Below, piece by piece: positions 1-7,657 of a stretch of 64,000 nucleotides of DNA (position 1 is the first letter of the stretch; every line of letters begins with the position of its first letter). This DNA comes from Streptomyces coffeae (GTDB lineage: Bacteria; Actinomycetota; Actinomycetes; Streptomycetales; Streptomycetaceae): the NCBI RefSeq assembly GCF_016741875.1, contig NZ_JAERRF010000017.1:123418-187417 (forward strand). The letters are read 5' to 3'. A program made the translations under genes and the position numbers. Under the pieces are notes generated by a model. That model made no database searches, had not been told where the DNA came from, and was given only the letters and a program-made list of their open reading frames with translations.

Positions 1-56
1 GGGCTGGCCCCCTGATCGGCTGGCCCGGTTGCGTGGCCTCTCACTACGGTGAGGGG

Positions 57-402
57 ATGTGCTTCTACGCCATGACCTACTACAAGCTGCACTACGCGTG
101 TGTCGTGCCGCGTCAGTTTCAAGCAGCATCCGGGTCGGGCGGCGAAGGACCGCCCGTGCCCTCACTGCGCCCGGCCGCTGGTGTGCGCGGGCCATGACTT
201 CGCGCCGCCGCGGAAGCATGACGTCCGGGGGTGGTCGGTGGTCGCCGAGGTGCTGGGCGAAGGGCTGCGCTACGAGGGGCTGTCGGCGTGCGGCTGCGGC
301 AAGGAGCCGAAGCCCCGTCCGCGCACCCGCCCCGAACTCCGGCGGTACCGGGCCCTCGCCGCCAGGTCAGGGCTGTCCCTGTCCGCATTGTTGCACCAGT
401 AA
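57..402 (+). pseudogene. Zinc-ribbon small protein, frameshifted
   Basis: The reading starting at ATG 57 or 72 gives MTYYKLHYACV and then leaves the coding frame. From about position 100 the adjacent frame continues as VSCRVSFKQH and runs to the stop at 402. Joining the two frames gives the pattern CVSC followed by CPHC, a normal pair of zinc-ribbon CxxC knuckles, about 110 residues in total. The break falls in a GTGTGT-like tract at 99-105 and is consistent with loss of two bases. A GTG at 100 could start a shortened protein, but it would lose half of the zinc site. Function is unknown; similar small Streptomyces proteins are often misnamed in databases. Whether the frameshift is real or a sequencing error cannot be told here. 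Confidence 0.6.
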
Positions 403-411
403 TAACTCCGC

Positions 412-942
412 TCATGAGTCCAAGGTGTACGCATTGTGCGGGATGCCCAGTTTCCAGGCGCTGTCGAATGCCTTGGTGCATAGAGCTGCCACCTCGGGGT
501 CGGTGCTCATTTCATTGCCGACCCAGCCGCCGTCCCCAGTGAAGTGGTTGAACAACGCGGTAGTGCTGTCGAAGATCCAGCAGTCGTTGCCCGGCAGCGC
601 CAGGCCGGATGCGCGGGGGCGAGGCAGCCAGCGCACATCTTCTCCAGCTGCGATGTTCTGCGGAGTACCCTCGTGTTCAAATCGGATGTACTCGGTGACC
701 GGTTCGGAGACGATTCGTACTCGGCGGAGCCTCACCCCACGTGCTGAGGTGGCTCGCATCAGGTCGAGCCAGCCGGCTTTGCTTGCGGCATCCTGAGCGG
801 GCCCCCATTCGTCGGCCCGCCACTTCTCGATGTCGGCCTGCTCCTCGGCCACCGCATATTGATCACGCATTTCCAGGTGGTAGGCAGATTCATGGCAGGC
901 GTCGAAAAGTCGGGCCCAGCCTTCGGCGTCAAGAGACTCCAT
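412..942 (-). CDS. DUF6879 family protein
   Basis: A 176-residue protein starting MESLDAEGWARLFDACHES, with the acidic N-terminus and the aromatic-rich C-terminal half (DCWIFDST and TALFNHF segments) typical of the actinobacterial DUF6879 family. Members are usually encoded beside XRE-type regulators in bld/whi-like accessory loci; their biochemical role is unknown. The ATG directly abuts the TGA of the upstream gene and has a GAAGGA ribosome binding site inside that gene's 3' end, so it is probably co-translated as the last gene of the minus-strand run. Family assignment is by recognition of the sequence pattern. Confidence 0.8.
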   Translation of the reverse strand: MESLDAEGWARLFDACHESAYHLEMRDQYAVAEEQADIEKWRADEWGPAQDAASKAGWLDLMRATSARGVRLRRVRIVSEPVTEYIRFEHEGTPQNIAAGEDVRWLPRPRASGLALPGNDCWIFDSTTALFNHFTGDGGWVGNEMSTDPEVAALCTKAFDSAWKLGIPHNAYTLDS

Positions 943-1239
943 TCACGTCATCCTTCGGCACGTAGGAAAACAGAGAAGCCGCCAGGCGGCGTCCGTGGTG
1001 ACCGGGACGCATGTGGCCTGTTGCTCCCAGACCTCGGCCGGGATAACCGGTGCCGCGGTACGGCGTCGAACACCGGACGCCACGTGGGCGTGAGCGCGCC
1101 GGATGCCGCTCCTGCCAATGCGCTGCCACAGGGCTTCACTTCCCCTTGGGCGGCTGACTGTCGTCCGGCGGGGGCGGCGGCGGGGTGTCCACGGTTTGAT
1201 CGGGGCGGGGTCGCCCTTGTGCTTGAGCTGTGCGGTCAC
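943..1239 (-). CDS. Small hypothetical protein (start well supported, frame uncertain)
   Basis: A GTG start preceded at 10 nt by a strong AGGAGG supports translation from here. The 98-residue product begins MTAQLKHKGDPAPIKPWTP and is then arginine-rich, ending immediately before the next ATG. Third-position GC is only moderate (roughly 70-75 percent by hand count). In another frame the middle reads as a short proline/acidic tail, PPPPPPDDSQPPKGK, ending with a stop at 1136. A one-base slip in the CCCC/CCG tract near 1185 would join the two and give a 30-odd residue peptide. I cannot decide which is real. No function is recognised. Confidence 0.45.
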   Translation of the reverse strand: MTAQLKHKGDPAPIKPWTPRRRPRRTTVSRPRGSEALWQRIGRSGIRRAHAHVASGVRRRTAAPVIPAEVWEQQATCVPVTTDAAWRLLCFPTCRRMT

Positions 1240-1370
1240 GCACAGTTCACCTCCTGAGAAGGGGCTTTGTGTATGTGCGGTTCTCTGTGGTCCGTCCGGT
1301 GGTTACTGGGTGGGCCGCCGGTGCCGTCGTCCGGTGGACGAGGGACCGGACCGCCGATGGCCCACCCGGT

Positions 1371-1490
1371 CTAGCGGGCCGGGTCTCCGGCCAGGCAGAG
1401 AGCCACGACTGCCACGGGTGCCCCGGCCATCGCGGCCACGACTACGGCCGCACGAGCGGCGCGGAACATACGGAGCGCGGTGCTACGCAT
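1371..1490 (-). CDS. Small membrane peptide, 39 aa
   Basis: The ATG at 1490 has a near-perfect GAGGAGGA ribosome binding site 6-8 nt upstream. The product is 39 residues: a short basic N-terminus (MRSTALRMFRAAR) followed by one hydrophobic helix (AVVVAAMAGAPVAVVALCLAG). The start overlaps the stop codon of the preceding gene (GATGCGTAG), so translational coupling is likely. It is probably a single-pass membrane peptide. No known family is recognised; the call rests on the ribosome binding site and the operon position. Confidence 0.55.
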   Translation of the reverse strand: MRSTALRMFRAARAAVVVAAMAGAPVAVVALCLAGDPAR

Positions 1491-1671
1491 CGCTGTTCCT
1501 CCTCTGCCTCTGCTGGTGCATGACGGCGTTGAACGCCTCGAGCAGGGTCTCGCCCCGCTCACACACGGCGCCTCGCGTCCGGCATGCGTGGCAGCCCGCG
1601 GCGTGTTCGATGGCCGCCCGCCATGCCTGCTCCGCCTCCGTGGCGGCGTGCGAATCCTGCTGCGTCGTCAT
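1483..1671 (-). CDS. Small cysteine-motif protein of XRE/DUF6879 locus
   Basis: A 62-residue protein beginning MTTQQDSHAATEAEQAWRAAIEHAAG and carrying CHACRTRGAVC, a CxxC-x5-C cluster of a kind common in small proteins of Streptomyces XRE loci. It may bind zinc. The ATG overlaps the TGA of the upstream gene as ATGA, and its own stop overlaps the start of the 39-residue membrane peptide, so the three genes look translationally coupled. An in-frame upstream extension exists but has no supporting ribosome binding site and overlaps the neighbour heavily. Function is unknown. Confidence 0.65.
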   Translation of the reverse strand: MTTQQDSHAATEAEQAWRAAIEHAAGCHACRTRGAVCERGETLLEAFNAVMHQQRQRRNSDA

Positions 1672-2267
1672 CGTGCCTCGTCCTGGTGAGGCGCGTGCCG
1701 CGTGCCGACAAGCCGGGCCACTGTGTCGGCGGGGTAGTCCTGCGCGTGCTGAGGGCAGGCGTAGGTGGTGCCCCCGCCGATGCTGCCGCCGTGCTCCTCG
1801 GCGACGATGACGGGCTCGTCGGTCGGCAGCTGACAGCGGTAGCAGAGCTGCCGCCCCTCCGGCACGGGGCCGAGGGCTTCGTCCGCTGCTTGAGCCAGGG
1901 CGCGGTGCAACTGCTGGGCGTCGGTCAAATACCGGCCGGGGGCGAGGGGAATTCGCCAGTAGCTGTACCGGTCGGCAGTCCATGTAGCGGGCGGTACGCC
2001 GAGGAGCGTGCTTTCGTCAAGCAGGGAGGTGAGGACGGAGACTCGACGAAGGCACCAGCTGCGGGCGGTGTCGACCGCGATGAGCCAGTAGACCTTTCCG
2101 TGAAGGTCGTCCTGGATGACGGCTCCGGACCGCGCGTCGAGCAGTTTTAGGGCGCGGTCAGCGATGGCAGTGGGTGCGGATACCGCGTCCCAGTGATGGC
2201 CGACCTCCACCATCTCTACGTCGGTGGTGTTCGGAGGTGCCCATGAGTTCAAGGGGTCTGCTGTCAT
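1668..2267 (-). CDS. Conserved hypothetical protein with a CxxC
   Basis: A 199-residue product if the start is the ATG at 2267 (MTADPLNSWAPPN). A longer form from 2408 is possible, but its extra 47 residues are unlike the rest. The core (HWDAVSAPTAIADRALKLLDARSGAVIQD, then VYWLIAVDTA, then a segment on WRIPLAPGRYLTD) resembles a family of unnamed Streptomyces proteins found beside XRE regulators. A CYRCQ motif with a further cysteine near the C-terminus could form a small metal site. It lies downstream of the XRE gene and overlaps the next gene by ATGA. No enzymatic motif is evident. Confidence 0.7.
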   Translation of the reverse strand: MTADPLNSWAPPNTTDVEMVEVGHHWDAVSAPTAIADRALKLLDARSGAVIQDDLHGKVYWLIAVDTARSWCLRRVSVLTSLLDESTLLGVPPATWTADRYSYWRIPLAPGRYLTDAQQLHRALAQAADEALGPVPEGRQLCYRCQLPTDEPVIVAEEHGGSIGGGTTYACPQHAQDYPADTVARLVGTRHAPHQDEAR

Positions 2268-2433
2268 TCGGCTCGCCTTGGTCGCGGTGATCTTCACAGA
2301 GGACGACAGGCCACACGCGAGTCCGGTCGGGAAGGGTACGGACACAAGTTGCCCCATCTGCCGTGTCGGTGCGGACAGATGGATGGTTCTCCGCTTGAAG
2401 GACCGCAAGTGACCCAGTGAGGGTCAGTGGGTG

Positions 2434-3618
2434 CTACTCCCCGGCGTGACACCATTCTGCGAAACTGCTGAGGCTCTCTGCATCTCCGCGCCGCAGGCGG
2501 CGCAGCGTCGCGGCGTCCTCACGTACCCATGGGTGATCACGTGTGTGCTGCGGGGCAATACGGCGTGCGACCTTCAGTGATTCGAAGGCATCGCGCGCCA
2601 GCCCGGTCCACAGCTGAGCACGAGCGACCTCGATGTAGAACCCGCTCCGGCGTTCGGCTGGCAGACTCTGCGGCGGGGCCCACTCGTTGGCGACGTCGAG
2701 TGCTCGGCGCACGTGGTCATGGCCGAGACTGACCGCGACTGAGACCTCGTGGATACGGACGCTTTCCGGCCCGAATGCGGTGCCCTGGTAGACGCTCTCC
2801 GGCACCGCGTCGCCCAGGCGTCGGGCCTCGAAGAGGTGGAAGTTCGCGGCTTCCACGAGACCGGCGCGTCCGGCGATGACCGCGGCTCGCATGTTCAGAG
2901 TGCCCCTGGCCGCCACAGTGGCATCGTCATCGCCTACTGGTGCGGCGTCCAGCGCGGCCTCCAGAGCACGCAGCCCCGGAGCGAACGCCCTGGCTGCGAA
3001 GAAGGTCTCCGTTCGAACGTACGCGACTGCCGCGACCAGTAGCGGGTCTCCGGCATGCGGTGCCACCCACCGCATCAGGTCCACGAGGCGGGCGGACAGG
3101 TCTCGGGCGCCATACTTGTACGCCACTGCGTCTGCTGTTCGGAGCGCGGATACCAGCAGACCCGCGATTTCGGCGCGCTCCTTGGCCGGGGCAAGGTGGT
3201 TGGCGCGGATCAGTTCGCCAATGAGCTTCGGCGCGTGACGGGCGATCCGAACGTATTGCGCGGCCAGGCGCCAGGTCACCGCTTCGTCCACCGCGATCCG
3301 CAGGTCGGCCAGTGGGCGGACCGGCCCGTCGTCCGGTCCCTCGTACGCGGCGATCTCGGCCGACAGCGACGGCATGGCGGCATGGACCCGGGCATCGGCC
3401 TGATCCCGGCTGCCTAACAGGCGGGAGGTGTCGACTCCGAGCGCGGCAGCTAACGCTTCCACGACGCCGTCGCTCGCGCCCCGTGCGCCCCGCTCGATCT
3501 TTCGTAGCGTGCCGACGTGCACGCCAGCGGCGTTCGCAAGTTCTTGCTGTGTCATTCGTGCGACGCGACGGCGGTAGGCCACGCGTTGACCGAATGTGAG
3601 GGCGTTTGCAGTGGGCAT
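2434..3618 (-). CDS. XRE-family regulator with TPR-like C-terminus
   Basis: A 394-residue protein. Residues about 8-65 form a Cro/C1-type helix-turn-helix (TFGQRVAYRRRVARMTQQELANAAGV, then TLRKIERGARG). The remaining 300 residues are all-helical, alanine-rich and TPR-like, as in the long XRE regulators of Streptomyces that control accessory or developmental loci. It heads a minus-strand run that includes the DUF6879 and small cysteine-motif genes, so it probably regulates them or binds one of their products. The ATG at 3618 follows an untranslated gap of 70 nt after the HAD gene. The ligand or signal is not evident. Confidence 0.85.
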   Translation of the reverse strand: MPTANALTFGQRVAYRRRVARMTQQELANAAGVHVGTLRKIERGARGASDGVVEALAAALGVDTSRLLGSRDQADARVHAAMPSLSAEIAAYEGPDDGPVRPLADLRIAVDEAVTWRLAAQYVRIARHAPKLIGELIRANHLAPAKERAEIAGLLVSALRTADAVAYKYGARDLSARLVDLMRWVAPHAGDPLLVAAVAYVRTETFFAARAFAPGLRALEAALDAAPVGDDDATVAARGTLNMRAAVIAGRAGLVEAANFHLFEARRLGDAVPESVYQGTAFGPESVRIHEVSVAVSLGHDHVRRALDVANEWAPPQSLPAERRSGFYIEVARAQLWTGLARDAFESLKVARRIAPQHTRDHPWVREDAATLRRLRRGDAESLSSFAEWCHAGE

Positions 3619-3688
3619 ACGGGTGCTCCGTTCGGTGCGTCCACTCCGAACGGTAGCGAGCGGTTATGCGACAGCGGGGCAGTTCGCC

Positions 3689-4327
3689 TTATGCGACGGT
3701 CAGTCGCAGGAGATCGTGCAGCGAGTCGATCTGCCAGTCGGCCGCAGCCGCCTCCGCTGTGCCTGCCCACAGATGGCCCCACGGACCGCGTCGAAGATGC
3801 GCGACGCGCAGGCCGGCGGCCTCCGCCGGCCGTACGTCGTTCGCCGGGTGATCACCTACGTACAAGGTCTCGAAGGGTGCCGTTCCCGAGAGTTCCAGGA
3901 GATGAGCGAAGAACTGCGGATCGGGTTTGGAGACGCCCCATTCCCCCGATGTGGCGATCGCGTCAACAGGCAACTCGAGGCGGCGCAACAGTTCCCCCGC
4001 ACGCGCCGTTTGGTTCCCGGCGACAACGACGCGAATGCCCGTCTCACGGAGTGTGACGAGTGCCGGACGCACATCGGGGTAGAGATCGTCCTCGGTCAGC
4101 TGCTCGCCCAACCCAGCCGTCTCCATGGCGGCTCGTTCGACGGCGATGTCGATGTCCGGCCGGATGAGCCGCAGTGCCTCGGCGTTATCGCGGCCTTGGG
4201 CGACGACCGCGCCGACAAGGGCGGAGAGGGTGTGACGGGGAATGCTCAGCCAGTCGGCCCATGCGGCCCACCCACGGTCGTCCCGGATCAAGGTCTCGCC
4301 GATGTCGAGGGCCACAGCGCGGATCAT
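3689..4327 (-). CDS. HAD-superfamily hydrolase
   Basis: A 212-residue HAD-fold protein. Motif I is DIGETL near residue 8 (the catalytic Asp is present, and the usual second acid is Glu in DxGET). Motif II is in VVAGNQT, motif III is the lysine of VSKPDPQFF, and motif IV is VGDHPANDVRPAEAAG. The alpha-helical cap of about 70 residues follows motif I, as in subfamily IA. A phosphatase acting on a small metabolite is likely; the substrate cannot be read from the sequence. It ends 70 nt upstream of the XRE gene and starts divergently from a plus-strand Rossmann protein. Confidence 0.85.
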   Translation of the reverse strand: MIRAVALDIGETLIRDDRGWAAWADWLSIPRHTLSALVGAVVAQGRDNAEALRLIRPDIDIAVERAAMETAGLGEQLTEDDLYPDVRPALVTLRETGIRVVVAGNQTARAGELLRRLELPVDAIATSGEWGVSKPDPQFFAHLLELSGTAPFETLYVGDHPANDVRPAEAAGLRVAHLRRGPWGHLWAGTAEAAAADWQIDSLHDLLRLTVA

Positions 4328-4354
4328 GCGGGCAGCCTAGCCACCGAGCCGTGG

Positions 4355-4843
4355 ATGCCGGTGAGCAGTAGCATCCGGAGTCTGCACATGGACCTCACCG
4401 ATGGCACGGTGCCGCTGGTGCGAGGCGAGTTGGACAGAGCCCTCGCCGTCTACGAGCCCTCCGGCCTGATCGGGGTGTCCTGCATCGCGCAGGGCAGCGA
4501 CAGTCTGTTCGCGGACGCGGTGCTGGCTGCCGGTGGGCGCCTCGTCGTGGTGATTCCGTCGCGGGACTACCGGCAGGCGAAGGTGAAGCCGGACCATGCC
4601 GAGACGTTCGACCGATTGCTGGACGCGGCGGACGAAGCGCTGGTGATGCCCCACGCGAACCGGCAGGCGTACGAAGCGGCGAACGCCGTGCTGCTGGAGC
4701 GTGCCGACCGTCTGGTGGCCGTATGGAACATGCAGCCGCCCACCGGAAAGGGTGGGGGTACGGCGGACGTGGTGCACGAGGCGCGTGCGGCGGGCGTTCC
4801 CGTGGACGTCGTGTGGCCGGACGGGGCCTCACGCCGGGCGTGA
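4355..4843 (+). CDS. Rossmann-like (SLOG-type) protein
   Basis: A product of about 162 residues with alternating strands and helices: GLIGVSCIAQGSDSLFADAVL, then GGRLVVVIPSRDY, then ADRLVAVWNMQP, then GGTADVVHEARAAGVPVDVVWP. This pattern is a widespread actinobacterial protein related to nucleotide-binding SLOG/DprA-like folds. Normal members begin with a beta strand and a TGHxxL motif. Here the corresponding stretch reads SIRSLHMDL, so the glycine is lost and the first strand is poor, which suggests N-terminal decay or an altered start. The ATG at 4355 is the best available in-frame start, and GTG 4361 is an alternative. Function is unknown. Confidence 0.7.
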   Translation: MPVSSSIRSLHMDLTDGTVPLVRGELDRALAVYEPSGLIGVSCIAQGSDSLFADAVLAAGGRLVVVIPSRDYRQAKVKPDHAETFDRLLDAADEALVMPHANRQAYEAANAVLLERADRLVAVWNMQPPTGKGGGTADVVHEARAAGVPVDVVWPDGASRRA

Positions 4844-4944
4844 GGAAGCTCCTCCGGTCCGGACCGGACGTCCGGCTGATCGCGCGCCCGCGATGCTGAG
4901 CAAGGGGAAGACGTGGCCCGGTCCTCGGGGCACAATCCCTGCCT

Positions 4945-5739
4945 ATGGCCATCGAGTACCGCAAGCGCCCCACGATCGACTACCGCAAGCCGCCCAGGAC
5001 TCCCGCCGCCCCGGCCGCCGGGGTCAGTCCGGAGAAGGTCGCCGCTCGGGCTCCCGGGCTGGTCAGCCTGTACAAGACGGCTGCGGTCTCGTTGGCCAAG
5101 CACCGGGTCGGTGGGCAGCGGGCCGCCGTGTATCTGGTGCTGGACCGGTCCGGGAGCATGCGTCAGTACTACCGTGACGGTTCCGTGCAGCGCCTGGCGG
5201 AGCAGACGCTCGCCCTCGCCGCCAACCTCGATGACGACGGGGTGGTGCCGGTGGTCTTCTTCTCCACGGACATCGACGGGACCGCGGAGATCAGCCTCGA
5301 TGCCTACCGGGACCGGATCAATCCGCTGCACGACTCGATGGGGCACATGGGGCGGACCAACTACCACCTGGCCATGCAGGCGGTGATCGACCACTACCAG
5401 GCATCGGGGGCCCAGGACCCGGCCTTCGTGGTGTTCCAGACCGATGGTTCCCCGACGTCCAGGACCGCGGCGGAGCATGTGCTGTGCACGGCCGCGCGGT
5501 TGCCGATCTTCTGGCAGTTCATCGGCTTCGGGCACGACGAGTTTCGCTTCCTGCGCAAGCTGGACGAGCTGCCGGTGCCGGACAAGCGCGTGGTCGACAA
5601 CGCCGGGTTCTTCGCCGCCGGGGCGTCCCCGAAGTCGCTGTCCGACGAGGGGCTTTACGACCAGCTGCTCCAGGACTTCCCGCAGTGGCTGACCGCCGCC
5701 CGGGCCGCGGGCGTGGTGAGCGACCCTGCGCGGCGCTAG
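4945..5739 (+). CDS. TerF-like von Willebrand factor A domain protein
   Basis: A 264-residue protein with a vWA domain from about residue 60. The metal-ion-dependent adhesion site is visible as DRSGSM (DxSxS), a threonine in GRTNYHLAM, and the aspartate of FQTDGSPTS. The arrangement matches the TerF_vWA group of tellurium-resistance-associated proteins, which act in the cytosol. The N-terminus (MAIEYRKRPTIDYRKPPRTP) is a proline-rich linker. No other ter genes lie nearby, so a tellurite role should not be assumed. The gene is monocistronic and followed by a strong bidirectional hairpin. Confidence 0.85.
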   Translation: MAIEYRKRPTIDYRKPPRTPAAPAAGVSPEKVAARAPGLVSLYKTAAVSLAKHRVGGQRAAVYLVLDRSGSMRQYYRDGSVQRLAEQTLALAANLDDDGVVPVVFFSTDIDGTAEISLDAYRDRINPLHDSMGHMGRTNYHLAMQAVIDHYQASGAQDPAFVVFQTDGSPTSRTAAEHVLCTAARLPIFWQFIGFGHDEFRFLRKLDELPVPDKRVVDNAGFFAAGASPKSLSDEGLYDQLLQDFPQWLTAARAAGVVSDPARR

Positions 5740-5779
5740 CCCTCCGGGCTGCCGCCACGCATCCCTTTCGGCGCATTGA

Positions 5780-5812
5780 AGCCCTCTCCGGTCCCCCGGA
5801 CCGGAGAGGGCT
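5780..5812. terminator. Bidirectional hairpin terminator
   Basis: A perfect 15-bp inverted repeat (AGCCCTCTCCGGTCC and its complement) with a 3-nt CCC loop. It lies between the convergent ends of the vWA gene (ends 5739) and the ABC permease gene (ends 5824). A terminator serving both strands is the natural reading. Confidence 0.85.
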
Positions 5813-5823
5813 GGCTGAAGGGG

Positions 5824-6615
5824 CTAGCGGTTGGTGTCGCGGGAGAACATGGCACGCGCCCAGAGGTAGCCGACGAGGGTGAGGCCGAGGCACCAGGCCA
5901 GGGCGGCGTAGCCGCTGTTGCCGATCTCCGTGCCCATCAGCAGACCGCGCAGGGTTTCGATGAGCGAGGTGAAGGGCTGGTACTCGGCGAACCAGCGCAG
6001 TCCGGTGGGCATGGACTCCGGAGGCACGATGGCGCTGCCGATGAAGGGGAGGAACTGGAAGGGCAGCGGGATGTTGCTCGCGGTCTCCGGGGTCTTGGCG
6101 ACCAGGCCGACCCCGGCGGCGAGCCAGGTGAGCGCGAGGGTGAGCAGGGTCAGCAGACCCGTGGCGGCGAGCCATTCGAGCGGGGTGGCGTCCGGGCGGA
6201 AGCCGACGAGCAACGCGACGGCCACCACGAACACCACGCTGATCATGGTCTGGATGACACTGCCGACCACATGGCCGGTGAGGAACGCCGCACGCGAGAT
6301 CGCCATCGTACGGAAGCGGTTGACGATGCCCTCGGTCATATCGACGCAGACGCCGACCGCCGTGACCATGGCCCCGGAGGTCGCGGCCATGAGGATGATG
6401 CCGGGGGCCACATAGTCGATGTAGTCACCGCCACCGGTGGACATGCCCTCGATACCGGTGCCCAGCGCCGAGCCGAACGCGTAGGTGAAGAGCAGCAGCA
6501 TCATCACGGGCATCACGACGACCGAGACCGTCATCGACGGATAGCGCAGCGCATGCTTCAGATTGCGCCGCAGCATCGTCATGGAGTCGCTGACCGCGTA
6601 GGACAGGGAGGTCAT
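5824..6615 (-). CDS. ABC-2 type transporter permease (DrrB-like)
   Basis: A 263-residue integral membrane protein with six predicted hydrophobic segments, starting with VSVVVMPVMMLLLFTYAFGSA. It carries the conserved ABC-2 region (NRFRTMAISRAAFLTGHVVG) and the C-terminal block from EYQPFTSLIETLRGLLMG, as in daunorubicin-type DrrB permeases. The start overlaps the TGA of the ATPase gene as ATGA, so the pair is translationally coupled. It forms the membrane part of an exporter with the ATPase at 6612-7610. The substrate is unknown; antibiotics or lipids are usual for the family. Confidence 0.9.
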   Translation of the reverse strand: MTSLSYAVSDSMTMLRRNLKHALRYPSMTVSVVVMPVMMLLLFTYAFGSALGTGIEGMSTGGGDYIDYVAPGIILMAATSGAMVTAVGVCVDMTEGIVNRFRTMAISRAAFLTGHVVGSVIQTMISVVFVVAVALLVGFRPDATPLEWLAATGLLTLLTLALTWLAAGVGLVAKTPETASNIPLPFQFLPFIGSAIVPPESMPTGLRWFAEYQPFTSLIETLRGLLMGTEIGNSGYAALAWCLGLTLVGYLWARAMFSRDTNR

Positions 6616-7610
6616 CGGGCGTTCTCCTTCGGCGAGGTGGCCGCGTCGCCGGACCGGGGCCGGCCGGTGAGGGTGAGGAAGACATCGTCGAGGTCGGGGG
6701 TGTGCATGGTCAGGGACTCGGCCGCGATCGAGGCGCTGTCCAGTACGTCGAGGACCGCACGCAGAGTGGGGATGCTGCCGTCGCTGGGAATCTGGAGGGT
6801 GAGCGATTCGGTGTCGCGGGTGACGGCGCCGAAGAGCGCGGTGGCCGCGTCGAGCCGGTCCGGGTCGGCGAACCGCACCCGGAGATGACCACCGGGGATA
6901 CGCCGCTTCAGCTCCTCCGCGGTGCCTTCGGCGACCAGCGTGCCGTGGTCCAGGACGGCGATGCGGTCGGCGAGTTGGTCCGCCTCGTCCAGATACTGGG
7001 TGGTCAGGAAGATGGTGACGCCGTCGTGGGCCACCAGTTCGCGGATGATCTCCCACATGGTGCGACGGCTGCGCGGATCGAGGCCGGTGGTCGGCTCATC
7101 GAGGAAGATCACGCGCGGATTGCCGACGAGGGTCATCGCGAGGTCCAGTTTGCGCCGCATCCCGCCGGAGAAGGTGACCACGGGCTTGGCGGACACCTCG
7201 GTCAGATCGAAGCGGCGCAGCAGTTCGGCGGTGCGGCGGCGGCCCTCGCGGCGGTTCAGATGGTGCAGATCCGCCATGAGCATCAGGTTCTCCTCGGCGG
7301 TCAGCAGATTGTCCACCGCCGAGAACTGCCCGGTGACACCGATCGCGGCGCGTACCGCGTCGGCGTCGTGGACCAGGTCGTGGCCCGCTATCCGTGCTTC
7401 GCCCGCGTCGGCGCGGACGAGGGTGGACAGGATCTGCACGGTGGTCGTCTTGCCCGCGCCGTTCGGCCCGAGCAGCGCGAAGACGGTGCCTTCGGGGATG
7501 TGCAGGTCGATGCCGTCGAGCACCACCTTGTCCCCGTAGGACTTGGACAGTCCGACGGCTGTGATCGCCGACGAGAGCGCGGGCGCGGAGGACCCGGTCA
7601 TGGCTGGCAT
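6612..7610 (-). CDS. ABC transporter ATP-binding protein (DrrA-like)
   Basis: A 332-residue ATPase with Walker A GPNGAGKTT, signature SGGMRRKLDLAM, Walker B VIFLDEPTTGLDPRSR and H-loop in LTTQYLDEADQLADR. The SGGMRR signature and the C-terminal extension of about 90 residues (LRVRFADPDRLD to HTPDLDDVFLTLTGR) are those of the DrrA/NodI group of exporters. It is encoded directly upstream of, and overlapping, the permease. Two Met codons, 1 and 4, are possible starts. The cassette also contains DUF4097 and a ribbon-helix-helix protein upstream, an arrangement repeated in many Streptomyces. Confidence 0.93.
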   Translation of the reverse strand: MPAMTGSSAPALSSAITAVGLSKSYGDKVVLDGIDLHIPEGTVFALLGPNGAGKTTTVQILSTLVRADAGEARIAGHDLVHDADAVRAAIGVTGQFSAVDNLLTAEENLMLMADLHHLNRREGRRRTAELLRRFDLTEVSAKPVVTFSGGMRRKLDLAMTLVGNPRVIFLDEPTTGLDPRSRRTMWEIIRELVAHDGVTIFLTTQYLDEADQLADRIAVLDHGTLVAEGTAEELKRRIPGGHLRVRFADPDRLDAATALFGAVTRDTESLTLQIPSDGSIPTLRAVLDVLDSASIAAESLTMHTPDLDDVFLTLTGRPRSGDAATSPKENAR

Positions 7611-7657
7611 GTCTCTTCTGCTCTCTCTTCTGCGGAAGGTCGCTGGGTCAAGGGGTG

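Noticed and set aside
4945..5739. Tellurite-resistance operon
   Set aside because: Only a TerF-like vWA gene is present; no terA, terB, terC or terD-type genes lie nearby.
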